This document shows, in pieces, positions 11,181 to 24,500 of a stretch of 64,000 bases of DNA. The notes under the pieces are model-generated. The model was not told the DNA's origin and ran no database searches. It saw only the letters and a program-made list of their open reading frames with translations. Each line of letters opens with the position of its first letter. Within the stretch, counting starts at the first letter, position 1. The position numbers and the translations under genes were made by a program. The stretch lies in NCBI GenBank assembly GCA_039566865.1, contig CM076947.1, positions 23,065,501-23,129,500 of the forward strand. Reading direction: 5' to 3'. The stretch is from Aurelia coerulea (taxonomy: Eukaryota > Cnidaria > Scyphozoa > Semaeostomeae > Ulmaridae).

Positions 11181-11985
11181 CATGAGTCTCAGTTTGAAGC
11201 CATAACATCATCCAATTCAATGCGGAAAACTGAAACTCTTTGTCATAAGTCTACAAGCGTATGGTCATGAGTCGTAGTTGTAGCCAGTTTGGGCAAAAAG
11301 CGAAACTAGGACACGTGAATGCGTCTACGAAACTGGCAGACATCCAAAATTGAAGCACTTGCAGCCAAAATGGCAACCAGTCCAGATTCAGGACGTCATA
11401 TCAAAGATGAATCACAGTGAAAAACCGCCGGAGTTAAAAGATGGCTGTCATTGCCTTATAAATTATAAATAGCTTTGTTTGATAATCAATATATGGCTAA
11501 AAAAGAGAACAAAGCCAAAGGAGACAATAGCCCGTTTAGGTTTCTCCTGGTCCTATTTATAGACGGGTGCCAAAAGCTCAGGCCATTCACTTTATCAAGT
11601 ATAAATAATGCGCAAATTTGACAAATAAAACGAAACTCTTGATGCAAGCATGGTATACTACAAACACATTTATTCTCTTCCTGTAAGAAAACACTTTGCA
11701 GCTCATAACCGAAATTGAAAAACTTTCATAACTTCGAAGTGATCTCTCTGATTATTTGTAGTAGATCCTTAATTTCTGGAAGAGGCTATTACAGTTTCTT
11801 GTAAGGGATTTTTGCAAAAAGATGTGAGTATTCATATCGCAATATTTGAATTAAAACAATCAGCATAAAGGAGGGAATAGCTTGAGGAGGGGCTGCTTGA
11901 ATTAAACCCAATGTTTGAAAACATTTAGCTCTTGAAATAATGCCCTCCTTCTCTGCTACTCTGACTGGCTGGTACATATATGTTT
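11181..11985. other. Intergenic stretch without a recognised gene
   Basis: No exon with conserved protein similarity on either strand. The minus ORF at 11789-11977 has no recognisable domain. A few degenerate repeat scraps with TATGACTCATAAG-like words occur near 11160-11280. Confidence 0.4.
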
Positions 11986-12470
11986 AAAGAAACTTGATGT
12001 AGAGAGGTTGGACGACAAAAATACTAGGATATGTTTTAACACACTGAGGCCTTTCGGACTTGTATCCTCAACAGAGTGTGATTTCGAATGAGTGTGACTT
12101 CTATGATTAGATGTATGATTAGATCTATGATTAGATGAAAAATTAGAAGCCACACTCTGATGAGAACATAGGTTCGGAAGACCTCAGTGTGTTAAAACAT
12201 ATCTTAGTATTTTTTGTCGTCCAACCTCTCTACATCAAGTTTCTAGTTATATATTTTACCAATTTTTTGTTTAAAGAAACAGACACATTTCTGACACATT
12301 ACGGCCTTCCGAACCTATGTTCTCATCAGAGTGTGACTTCGATGATGTTGATCTGATCATAATAGATCTTATCATGGATCTAATCATAGATGTCACATTC
12401 TGATGAGAACATAGGTTCGAAAGGTCTCAGTGTGCCAGAATTTGTCTGCTTCTTTGTGTCCGTCCCCTCC
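11986..12470. repeat. Two adjacent foldback elements with GATGAGAACATAGGTTCG arms
   Basis: The first hairpin (about 11986-12246) has arms AAACTTGATGTAGAGAGGTT and its complement, with a centre of repeated ATGATTAGAT. The second (about 12270-12456) shares the inner arm, GAACCTATGTTCTCATCAGA and complement, with a different outside. A fragment of the same family lies at 18466-18560. Confidence 0.7.
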
Positions 12471-12631
12471 ATAGTATATAATTTTAGCAATCTCATTTAG
12501 TATCCACTTATGTTTAAAGCGTACATTTTAAGAAAATGTTGATGCATAATGAGGTTTACGGCAGGGGGAAGAGGGTGTAAATAAAACATATGTTCTCTTA
12601 TTTCCGCAGTTCTCGTATTCTCGTATCCTGA

Positions 12632-12651
12632 CCCCCCCCCCCCCCCCCCCC
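12632..12651. repeat. Poly-C tract
   Basis: An unbroken run of about 20 C. Similar runs occur near 13130, 31100, 46350, 54799 and 59026. Confidence 0.9.
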
Positions 12652-12872
12652 CGATCCATCCCGATATTAATGACAATTGCCGATTTTAGTACCCTTGCAA
12701 TGCTAGAGCAGTGGCAGTTGTTGTCGTTGTTGTTCTCTCGGCCACGGTTTCTTAAACAGTTGCATAAGCTATTCAGCATTATTACATATGGTGCCCTGAT
12801 GTCTAATGTAAAACAGATTCTAGTATTTATCAGTATTCAAAGGCAGTCTGTCATGCATTTGATTGGGTGATA

Positions 12873-13185
12873 AGTACAATACTAAGAAAAGGACAATTGA
12901 ATGTCAGCTAATCCTACTGATTTTCTACGACCGTAGAAAGTGATAAAGATCAGCCCACTTTTGTTTCAAATACACAGATTCACAAAGAAATCCGTTGTGT
13001 TGAGCTCTAACTTTGTTGCGGCCAATCAGATACGTGACAGACTGCCTTTCGCTCTTTGTAGATGTACATTGAACTGTAGTTTAGTTGTCTGTTTTATGTC
13101 ATGGCCACAGGGTAGTCAGTGTCTTTTGCCCCCCCCCCCCCATGCTATCTTCCTCGTAGTGTTGTGAAGTAGTGATTCATAAATG
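12873..13185. repeat. Dispersed repeat shared with 46083-46254, followed by a LINE 3'-end scrap
   Basis: About 170 bp (AGGACAATTGAATG... CACAGATTCACAAAGA... TTGCGGCCAATCAGATACGTG) recurs in the same orientation at 46083-46254. The following GGGTAGTCAGTGTCTTTTGC and TCGTAGTGTTGTGAAGTAGT resemble the LINE 3' untranslated ends elsewhere. No coding sense. Confidence 0.6.
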
Positions 13186-13244
13186 TACAGCAACACCCTC
13201 TTAAAAGAAATTGCAGATTGAGAGCCTCCAGGCCGGAATAAATA

Positions 13245-13998
13245 ACAGGGTGTCCCACAAAATAATTTTTTGACGTGTGATTAAAATAAAAAGATACTGA
13301 AATAATGAACGGGCTCCGTGGTAAGATAACCATACTGCTGAGATTTTAGATTAATTCTATACACCAGAAGCTAACAAATCGGGTAAATATTCACGGAGTT
13401 ACGAGCTTTTGAAGTTCAAGTTTGTGCGAAAGCTGAAACCAGACGCCCCTAAATTGCATATTTTGTGAAAGTAGAATCTCGTTTATTAAAAGCAAATCAA
13501 CTGGAATTCAAAAAGCACTTCGATAAACTAGCTTTCTATAACATTGAATCAAGGTTATGGATGCTTGGAGGAATCCTGTTGAGCACAATTTGGAATGGTC
13601 CCGTCTCTCAGCAATTAAGCTTTCATTCCATGTTTTTGGATACTTGCATTCTAAATTAATTTTGGCAACGGTTGCAAGAATTAAATTACTTTTGAAGTCC
13701 CATTTGATTTGCTCTGATATCAAGGAGAGGTAAAACAGTGGACAGTCTTCTTTTACCTCGATTTTGGGACGTCTTTTTGAAAAAGAGTCAGTTAGGGGCG
13801 TCTGGCTTCAGCTTTTGCACAAACTTGAACTTAAAAAGCTTGTAACTCGGTGAATTCTTAGCGGATTTGCAAGATTCTGGCGTCAAAAAATAATTAAAAA
13901 TCTTAGGAACAGGCGTATCTAACCAGGAGCATGTACACGTTATCGTTAATTTTCAATATTTAATCAAACGTCGAGCAATTTTTCTGGGACACCCTGTA
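13245..13998. mobile_element. Foldback element with CAGGGTGTCCCA termini
   Basis: The left end CAGGGTGTCCCACAAAATAA and the right end complement CAGGGTGTCCCAGAAAAATT are inverted repeats. Inner arms GCGAAAGCTGAAACCAGACG (about 13420) and CGTCTGGCTTCAGCTTTTGC (about 13798) also pair. About 750 bp without transposase. The termini resemble mariner-like non-autonomous elements. Confidence 0.75.
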
Positions 13999-14485
13999 TA
14001 GGAGAAAAGCCATTTCAGGTTGTTCCAGCATTTTACTGTAATGTCTTGAATCTGAATACATTTAAGTTTCTACAAATTTCTTGTAAGTAGTTTCTTATAA
14101 AAATGTGTGCAGACTCATATAAAAAAGGTGGTTTTGAGAAACAGGGAACTTGAACATCTAAAGGCACCTAGTAGTACCTTTAGGGGTACCAAATACGCGC
14201 CCGGCTGGAGTACCTACTGTAGTGTTGACATATCATGCGTATAAATTAGAATGATTAGGATACCGCAGGAACACGTGCAGATTAGTTGTATCTAAGTTTG
14301 GAAGCATGTACGCCGTAACCAAGTAGCGTTCCAATAGAAGAACCCCAAACATAACACCTAGAAACCGCCTTTTTCTGTGGTTGTATCTCTATTTTTACTA
14401 CTGGAAAGCTTTCACAATAAGAATGGAGAGTCAATTGATTATCAATCAGCAAAATCTTACGAATTAACTGATGATCAGCATACCA

Positions 14486-14845
14486 AGTAAATAAAGTAAA
14501 ATATAAGCACTTTGATGCGCATTGAAATAAGCACGACGTTTGGAGCATAGCCCGTTATCAAGCAAAGAAATATCAGTTACAACCGACACTAATCAAGCTA
14601 AAAGAACGGCAGATTCGAAGGATAAGAATAGTAATCAAGGGAATCGATGTGACGTAAAGAGGACTGAGAATAAGAAAGAGATGTAAGAATAAAATTGTGA
14701 TAAATAGAATGTTATTGGAGATACGTAAATTGCTTGTTGAGTCCTGAAGGGTACAATGTTCCAAGTTTAACGGGCTATGCTCGAAACGTCGCGCTCATTT
14801 CAATTCGCATCAAAGTGCTTATATTTTACTTTATTTACTTGTTTA
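14486..14845 (-). mobile_element. Penelope-like element remnant with inverted arms
   Basis: On the minus strand 14767-14712 reads LGTLYPSGLNKQFTYLQ then stop. This matches the end of the GIY-YIG endonuclease region of Penelope-like elements and of the better remnant at 56292-56573 ([17 protein letters not shown]). Flanking arms 14486-14562 and 14768-14845 are inverted repeats, each with a hammerhead-like core (GGGCTATGCTC then AAACGTCG). The rest of the element is missing. Confidence 0.65.
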
Positions 14846-15462
14846 TCATTGTACAACTGCACTACACGCAACAAGAAGATTTTTTGGATCAGCATACCAG
14901 TTCATAAAGTTTCGTATTGACTATTCTACGAATTTGACACCTTCTACCAGCGAAAAATCGAAACTTGAAGCAGGTGAATTGTAACTAAATATCAGCAAGT
15001 TCATGTAATATGTATACAAGTTTCGAGAGGAGTTTCGACAAGGATTATCCAACGAAACAAGAATTCTCACACGACAAACAACTCATTAAAGATCACGTGA
15101 ATTTATCATGGGAATTCGAACGCTGCTTGGCCATGTGGTGGAAAGTAGATGTATATCTCAGCGAGTAATAAGAGCCGCATCTCTGAAAGATACGATCGAA
15201 AGTCGATATCTAATAAAAAACTAAAAATAACTGAGAGATCTGGCGAACGAACAAGTGTTGAGAATAATTATGAAAGCCTAGACGGGGGTTCATTCATACT
15301 ATTTACAATCATGGTACAATCTTATAACGTCCAAAAGTAGCGTACACGTGGTGCTTACCCGCGCTGTTGCTTGGCATCCTGGGAGACTAGCGTAGACCAT
15401 AATGCAATGTAGTCCCTTGGATTCGCCTCTCCCAAACTTACACCACGAATTGTTGATCGGTT
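14846..15462. other. 3' flank / 3' UTR region of TNPO3
   Basis: No further exon is seen. On the minus strand the TNPO3 3' untranslated region should begin at 15462. AATAAA (minus strand, 15467-15462) overlaps the stop codon, which is too close to be the likely processing signal, so the true polyadenylation site is undetermined. Confidence 0.4.
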
Positions 15463-15523
15463 TTATTGATAAAATCTGCAGAATTCTCTAAAGACTCTCC
15501 ATAGTTCCCTTTTCGATGTAGCT
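15463..15523 (-). CDS. TNPO3: TNPO3 exon w29 (terminal, stop codon)
   Basis: 61 nt, phase 2 then 20 codons including TAA (15465-15463), encoding [19 protein letters not shown] and stop; human [20 protein letters not shown] and stop. Acceptor TTTTATTTTAG. The protein ends at the same point as human TNPO3. Confidence 0.88.
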
Positions 15524-18500
15524 CTAAAATAAAAGAAGCTTTCTGTCATAAAAAGTGTTAATTTTTCCAACGATTGAGAAATTTACAAAAATCAGCCCTT
15601 TTCGGCAAAAAACATGGCCTAAATCAGGTAAAATTTTGGTAAACGATGATATTTTTGTTGGGCAGCCCTCCCTCCCATAGATTTTGTCTTCCCTCAGGCT
15701 TAAGTTCCCATTTTTGAAAATTCATAGCATCAAGAGTATTTCACAGATTTGAATGATTGAAATTATAATTAAAAGCCGAAAGATCAAAGTAGTTTTGTAA
15801 TTTTCCTCACTGTCGTATGAGCTCTAGAAATGTAGGTAAATTCTATTTTACAAAAATGTCATGGTTGCAAAATGACTAAAAAAGGGCCTAAAACGTTGAT
15901 CAAATAAAAAAGCACTCCTCATACAGAACAACAAAGAATATGCAATTTCTCATGGGTGAGAGATATCCTCTGCACATTTATAACTCATGAGAGAAGTGAA
16001 CTGCCCATTGCATATTGTTCTGTGTGAGGAGAGTATTAACGATTTGATCAATGTTTTAGGTCCTTTTTCAGTCATTTTGTAACCATGAAATTCTTATAAA
16101 GTTGAATTTACCTATACTTCTAGTGCTGGTAAGACAGCGAGAAAAATCACAAAAATACTTCGATCTCTCGGCTTTTAACTAGGATTTGAATCATTCAAAT
16201 CTGCGATGCACTCTTGATGCTATGAATTTTCAAAGTGGGAACTTTATTCTGGCTCACCCGGTATTTTTATCTAATATATTTAAATGTACTTTATTAGGAA
16301 CTTTAATTTTAACAGGGCCAAACTGTAAAATAATACCTATTGAATATTGCATGCTGTATAAATATGTTTGAAATATTAACTATAAATATGAATGTCGCAA
16401 GGAAGGTCGGGATCAAAATAAAAATATCAAAATTTTATGACGCTATACATTTTTACGATCAAGTTGAGGCAGCAATATCATAACAATTTTAACTCATTCA
16501 TGTTTCCTTTTCTTAATCTTCCTTTCCTTTCCGAAGCTGTTTTACAGGTGGCCTCCACTAAAAACATTTATTACAATATAATTTACTTATGAAATGAAAC
16601 TAACTACTACATTAAAAACCAAACTTATATACAATGTTGGATATTTACAATAAAAAGAGAAAGCAACACCAAAATTGCTTTCTTAAAGCTATCTAGGGAG
16701 CGTGCCTGTTTGGTTTCGGCTGAAAGACAATCCGAAAATTTGGCTCTTCTGTAAGAAAAACATTTTTGCCCGTTACTTAGATTTTTCTTTGGCAGTGCAA
16801 AAACAGTAGCTGTACTGCGCAAGTTATACGACAGGGCAGGTTATAAGTTATACCATTGTGATTTCGTGTCAAAAGGTCTTGCACGCACTGTCCATTGTCT
16901 TAGATTTACTACTTATGAATATAGGGCTCAAATCTTTAAAAAGGTCGGTGTAAAATTCTATTACAGTTTTCTTCGAGAAAAATGGCTTGGAAGGAATTTA
17001 GGGTATTCTGCTGTAAATCTGCCGTGGAAATTTATTGATATCTTGATTAGTTTCAAAATGGCAGCATTTAATACATTTGATGCTATGACGTCATCAAATT
17101 TCTAAATCCGAAACAAGAAAAGCGACAGATTTCTGCTTGCCACCATATTGTAGGCCTTTATAAAATATGGTTTCCTTGAAGGTTATATCATTTTTCCTCA
17201 ATTAGTTTAGGACTTACGATGATTTAAATTTTTTCAAAATTTTCCATGAATTTTTTAAAAAATAATCGAACTGCCACCATTTTGAAAAAAATTAGGATAT
17301 CAAAAAGTGTCCACGGCAAATTTACAGCAAAGTACTATAAGTTCCTTTCAAGCAATTCAATTCAAAGAAAAATGTCATAGAATTTTACACCCACCTTTTT
17401 AAAGATTTGAAAGATTTGAGCCCTATGCTCTACTTATGTAAGTTCCGCGATGGTTTTCCACACTTATCTTTAATGTGATTATAAGCTTATGACCTAGCCC
17501 TAAACCTAATCCTAATCCGTAGTAAATTGTCAATCAATCAAAGAGTTTTTTGGATACCAGGTATTGTTTAAAAGTTTAGCGTTATTTCAGTTCAAAGCAG
17601 GTTCATCTTTATTTCATTTTAAAATATTTATATAAGTTAATAAGTTTCATATAATTTTAGCGATTGCAATTAAACGATTGCATTTTAGCGATTGCACAAA
17701 TTTGTATATATATCAGGCCAGCCAGTTAATATTCACACAAAGGGTCAGAGGTGGAAAAAATGTGTGAAGCCGCGAAGCAGCTTTGCAGGAAGCTTGTTTG
17801 TATGGAAGGAAGAACAGAAAGGAAGATAGAAAGTGGCATAGAAGGAAAGAAAAGAAAGGAAATGAGAAAGGGGGAAGAAGAAATGAAAGGAAACAGGAAA
17901 GACAGAAAAAGGAGAAGAATGAGGGATGGAAAGAAGATAGGATGACAGAGAAAACAAAGATTGAAAATGTAAACAGTAAAGGAAGGAATAAAGTCGGGAA
18001 AGATTAAAGGGAAAGGAAAACAGTGTTTGGATTATTCTCTGTCCATTTACAGATGTGTGGTCCAAGGAAGCTATCAATAGTAAATCTAGACCATTCCAAG
18101 TGACTCTACTGAAACCTGGCACGAGCAAATTGATAAAACAGTGAAAGGAAGAATTTCAGTTTGACGTTGCTTCGCAGGAAGGCAAATATTTCTTCTACCA
18201 CTGCAAAGGGTGGTGGCAAAATGTAAAAAAAACACAAACCTTATGACTGTCTCATAGAAATTCCCAAGTTGCTCGGGAGTGGCGTATGCAACACCTGTTG
18301 GACTGTGAGTTGGCAATGAATTCAAAGCATCTTTAAACCAATTGCTAGTGGGCTGAAAGAAAATCAAAAAAATAATACAAGTAGGTAAGAAGGTACAAGG
18401 AAAACTGGTCAGCCTGGGAAGCATTCTCAATTTCTATATATATTAAGGTTTGCATTGGTTTAGTTAGTCACACTCTGATGATAACATAAGTTTGAAAGGC

Positions 18501-21500
18501 CTCAGTGTGCCAATTATTTAGACTCGTTTCGTTCGTTGCATCTGCCATTTTAATACCATATCTCAATTTCTATATTGTGATATCAAATATACGTGGATTT
18601 AATATCCAAAACTCAGGAACAGAAGAGAAGAACACAAATATGGTTGAGAGGCATGTTTGCTGGCTTACCCATGATAGATTATCATAGAAGAAAGAGAAGA
18701 AAGGATTATCTTCAACGCACGGTTTTTGTGACTTGTCCTGAATTGCACAATTCAATTCAATTCAATTTTATTCGCAGAATACAACAACCTAATACAATGT
18801 AAGATAAAAATATATGTATTCTACGCGACCCAAGAAAAGCGGAGATTATCTAGCTTGGGCCGTAACTTAACATTCAAAAGGATATACGAAAAAGAAAAAA
18901 TACGTCATAGTGCAAAAGCTAGGAAAATTCAACAGTAAGATATATTTTTGTTAGTAAGGAATATTATTGGTTTGTAAGTCGTATTAATCATGCAGATCTT
19001 TTATAGTTCATTTTGGTAAGCTAACATCATGTTTTCTTTAAGCTTTTTACAGAAGTGTTTTTGTTTTGAGATTGACTTTAAGGAAGGAGGAAGGTTATTC
19101 CACATGCGAGCACCAATATTTTGTATGGTGTAGTCACGCCACACAAGAGCTGATGTGACCCAGAGTTAGCTATCACTTAGAGGATTTAGAACGTTTATCC
19201 GAAATAGAATTCAAGTGTCAATGGTAACTAAACCATGGACCAGAATCGAATGTGGAATTCTCGTTCCCATAAAAACCCCTTACCAGCATTTTCTTAATTT
19301 CTGGGTCTAAACGATGAGTGATTTTACCAAACAAAATTTTCACTTCTAAGTTAGCCGTTGGCTGAAAGATTAACATTTCAGTTTAGTTTTGAATATCGAC
19401 CACATCCTTTTTATTCCACAGCCAACCAAACATGTTAATCTTTTTAAAAGCAGAGGCGGAACAAATGCGTGAAGCCGAAAAGCAGCTTCGCAGGAAGCTT
19501 GTTTGTCTGGAAGGTAGAACAGAGGAGGAAAAATAGAAAGTGGCATAGAAGAAAAGAAAAGAAAGGAAACGAGAAAGGGGGGAAAGAAGAAATAAAAGGA
19601 AACAGGAAAGACAGAAAAAGGAGAAGAATGAGGGACGGAAAGAAGATAGAATGACAGAGAAAACAAAGATTGAAAACGTAAATAGTAAAGAAAGGAATAA
19701 AGTCAGGAAAGATTAAAGGAAAGGAAAACAGTGTTTGGATTATGCTTTGTTCATTTACAGGTGTGTGGTCCAAGGAAGCTATCAATAGTAATTCTAGACC
19801 ATTTCAAGTGACTCTAAACATGCCTACGAAACTGGGATGTGTGTTATGCAATACGTAGTTCAATTGAAACCTGGCACGAGCAAATTGATAAAACAATGAA
19901 AGGAAGAATTTCAGTTTGACGTTGCTTCGCAGGAAGGCAAATATTTTTTCCACCACTGACCTTTTTTGAGTCACCCGGTGTGCTACGGATAATAGCCTAT
20001 TGATAACTAAAAAACTAACTACCATACCTCACGGTATTGACAGATGAATTCCCAAAAGACATCTGCAACATCTGGTACCATGTATGTTTGCACTTTGCCC
20101 GCAGTCGCATTCATTAGGCCTAAGAACAAAGAAGCATTCAAAGTTCAATCAAGTGTATGAAAAATTGTGGAGAGGTTGTGCGACAATGTTTTGACAAGAA
20201 ACCACTCAAACTGTATTCGTTACAGATTAATCATTGATCGTTAATCATTGATCATTAATCAGATTAATCTTGGCTTGATAATGGACTATGCTCGAAACGT
20301 CGTGCTTATTTCAATTCGCAATCAAAGTGCCATACAGTAAGCCCCCACATATAAGAAACGGACATATAAGAAACTGCAGCCTGCAGCCCGACAATATTTT
20401 CTCCTTTATAAGAAACCAGGCAGCCTGATTTTGTCCAGTTTCTTAGAAATGATGCAAAGTTGAAAAAATACTCAACAACACTGCCGTTTTCTGTGTAGCT
20501 TCAGTACTAAAATTTGTAAAATCTGTTCAACGTCTAGATATACAGTATTTCATATTTGCTTCATCCATTATCATTTCTTGGGACATGCTTGTTTACTATG
20601 CAGCAGCATCCTTGAATTTAAATATGGTTTTTTTGACAAGAAAGCATTACGTGAAAGAAAGTTTCTTAATGGACATATAAGAAATCTGCCAGCCTCATTT
20701 GAACATATTTTCTTGCATATAAGAAACCAGACAGCCTGATTTGAAAATTTGAGTTTCTTATCTGCGGGGACTTACTGTATTTCATCTTATGGATCAGACA
20801 AATGAATAACGATCCAAAGCCAATAAACCAAACAGTAGATGAACTAACTGAGAATGACTATGAGCGAAAAGAGTGGAAAAGAACAATGGAAAGGCTAATT
20901 TCTTGCATCAAACGTAAAAAAAACCAATAAGGAGAAGAAACAGATAAATCATGCGGATGAAGGATTTGTTAGTTGAAATAAACTAATTCGTTGAAATAGG
21001 CAATTCATTCCTGTAGTTATCTGGAATAAAGAATAAATCTGAGTTAATCCAGGTGACAATACAATAATACCTGGTTTTTACCTTACCGTGCCTATTTTTC
21101 TACCTTTTACCTGTAAAACATATCACAGAAAGAAAGACGGAGAGATACAAGTCTGTGCGTCCTTGTATGTCTCAAAATGCCTTGTAAACAACTGCAGTAA
21201 TGAGCAGCATAGGTTCCAAATCTTTAACTCAGCGTAAAAAGGTGGGTGTAAAATTCAATGATCTAGTTCTTCTGATTGAATGGCTTGAAAGAAACTTTAG
21301 ATACTTACCTATAATTCTACCGTTGGACTTTCCAGAAATTTTGAATATTTTTCAAAATTATAGCGTATTTTACATTTCAGCTCATTTTAGGATGTGACGT
21401 CATCAAATTTCTAAATCATAAACCAGATGAGTGACAGACTTTTGCTTGATACCATATTGTGGGCATTCATAAACTATGGTTTTCTTCGAAATTACTTCAT

Positions 21501-24500
21501 GTTGCGTCAAACGGTTTAGAAATTACGATGGTTTTAAGTTTTTTTGAAAATTTTTCTTTAATTCTTGAAAAGGAAGAAAAACACTCTAATTCTGAAACTA
21601 TTTAAGGTTTCAGAAAAGTCCAACGGTAGAATTATTATAGGGAAATAGCTAAGGTTTCTTTGAAGTCATTCAGTTCAAAGAAATAGGTCACTCAATTTTA
21701 CACCGGCCTTTTTAAAGATTTGGAACCTATGCTGTAATGAGCAAGAGATCATATCATATAAAAAATGCAAAACGCCTCTAACGTTTAATGCAATGGCCTG
21801 CAAATTGTTCAGGGTCTTATCTCATTCAGTCTCCTGTCGCTATCCAATAAATTTTTCTTTAAGACAAATAAAAAATGAATGCACCTTTGATAATAGCAGA
21901 TCCATGTTGGTTTACCAGTCCTGTTACCAATGTGTTCCTTCTATGTTGATCACCAGTAGGCTGCAAGGCAATGTTTTAATCAATATGGACACTAATATTC
22001 ATAACTTAGGCTTGTTCTGCAAATGAACCCTTGATAGGAGAATCTTAACACTGAATGTGCTGATCTTTGTTTGTTAATGAGCTAAGGGAATTACGAAGCT
22101 ATACTACGATTCGATTCATCTTATTGAACGCTAGCTAATTTCTACTGTGCCGGGTGCACCAAAAAGGGTCCAGGCGTTTGAAAATTCGTGATATTCAGAA
22201 TTCGAATTCAAAAGAATCGACCGACTTCTGCTTCATAGCCGGTGTCGTATGTAATTCTGCATGGTAACCATATCTGCGTGGCAGACACTCAAAAGCAATT
22301 TTTGCGTTTTGCATACGCAGCGCATGCGTACTATATGCGAATACCGCTTTCGCGACAAGCTGCACAACTTTTTTGCGGGAAGCCTCTGCTTACAAAAACC
22401 AGCAAAAATGGTGCAGAAACTCATCTTCATTAAAGAAAAATATGGTATGCCAGTTTCTTTCCGTCAGGCTCCAAGGTAGGTTCCCTGCACTTGCATTTAT
22501 TTGCTATTTAAGGCTGCCTAATGGGCACCTACATTCTAGGCCTAGACTAGGCCTAGCCTCTAGGCCCAACTTTTGTGAGTTTCAGGTCCGGAATACCAAA
22601 ATATCTTTGCAGTTTTCCCATGTTTCTTTGAGTACTGAAAATAAAAACAAATCTGACATTCTCCCCCATAAAAGTTGAAAATAACAATTTTGACTAAATA
22701 CGTTTCACAGGTTAGAGATATATTCTGCAAAGTTATTGCCATGGGATTGCAGACTTTAGTAATTGTTCAAAACTGTATCTATCATAACTCTTGAAGGAGA
22801 TTTCGCGATCAAGGATGTTGGTACAGTCAAATTTACCTACCGAGTGTCTCAGAAAAAAGTACCCCCTTTTGACAGGAAGAAGAAACAACACAATAAGATA
22901 TTGGAACTTCCTGAGTCCATAGCTACATTTGTTAATCTTCAACTTAAATGCACGTACCTTGCATTTAAAGATCGTCCACCAAACAGCGGAGATACGAGCT
23001 CACAATGTCAAAATTTGCAGTAGACCTGAAACCAGAGGTTTTGAGAAAGGGCCTAACCATGATTTGATATCATGGCCATTATCTTTGAACTTTAAATTTT
23101 AGTTTTGCTGTTGAAAAGAATTATAAACACATGATCCTCACCCTAACAAAACGAATAGAATTAAAATGTGTTTAAAAAATTATAAACTCGTGCCACTTCT
23201 CCAAAATAAGCGTGCTGTCCCCCTTCTCCTATTTTTTGATATAGATAACTTTTGCAATAGAATGCAATGCAAGGAACCATTCCCCAAAAGAAACGTAATT
23301 TCAAGAACAATGGAAACATCTCAAATTATAATTCTGTTGAAAAGTAAAATCTGAAAAGCGAAGTTCAAAATTCCTTTTGAAAATACCCGTGATATCAAAT
23401 CATCATGGCAAGGCCCTTTTTCATAACCTCTGGTTTCAGGTGCACTCTAACTTTTGATTTTGTGAACTCGTAGCTCAGGTGTTTGGTGGACGATTACCAA
23501 ATGCAAGGTATGTGCATTCAAGTTAAAGATTGACAAATGTAGCTATGTGATTAGAAAGCCCCGATATCTTATCGTTTCGCTCCGTTGTTTAGTCAAAAGG
23601 GGGTAATTTTTTTAGACACCCGGTATATTTTCAGTGCTCGTAAACACACGAGAAAAATTGCAAAAACACTTTGGTCAATCAGCTATTAAACAGAATTCGA
23701 TTCATTCAAATTCATCAAGTTCTCTAGGTACTACAAATTTTCAAACACCTGAACTATTTTTTGCCGGATTTAGAACCCGTTTACACTATGCCGGTACGAA
23801 ACGAATACGGCATAAAACTGTGCCGTATTGGTTTTTCTGTTGAAACGGAATCACCGTTTACACTATACCGGCACAAAATGAATACGATAGGTTTTGACCA
23901 TGCGCAGAGCGAGGATTAGTCAAGGCGCATGCTCTCAGTTGCCAGATTATCGCCTCGATGTGAATCCGACATGAAATGATGCCGTATTCGCCGTTTACAC
24001 TATGCCGGTCGACCGACGCAGCTAGTTTGCATGCCGTATTCATTTCGTGCCATATTCAAGTAAAAACTATGCCCGCATAGTGTAAACGGGAGGCCAATAC
24101 GGCACAGTTTCATGCCGTATTCATTTCGTACCGGCATTGAATAAACGGGGTCTCGGTATAATATTCGAGAGGGTCTAAATAGCCCTCCGTGGAAAGATTA
24201 ACAAACATTTACCGGATCATTTCCTCCGCAGTGAATCAGATCAACGAGAAATTTGATCGTTGATGCATGTGCCTCTCTATGATTTAATACTGTTGCTGCA
24301 GTTGCCAATTGCATGACGGCTTCCATTGATTCATTCTCAAGAAATGGAATAGGGCATTTCTGCAGTAGCCTGTCAACAAAAAGGAAATATTGGACATATC
24401 CGTAAGATCATCTACTTGTTCCTGACAGAATAATGTTTCTGCAAAAAATTCTGACACCCTTTTAAAACATAACCAAAGCGCTCTTAACTGCTAGATGTCA

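Noticed and set aside
14282..14548. 88-aa minus ORF next to the Penelope-like remnant
   Set aside because: Out of frame with the GIY-YIG tail and partly within the inverted arm; no reverse transcriptase motif.
17745..18128. Long ORFs on both strands (127 aa minus, 64-74 aa plus)
   Set aside because: They lie inside the purine-rich family G MITE, and the same frames recur at 19.4 kb and 53.4 kb as repeat copies.
18086..18430. 114-aa minus ORF as an independent gene
   Set aside because: It is TNPO3 exon w28 plus intron read-through into a MITE; the true donor at 18239 and exon w29 restore the conserved end.
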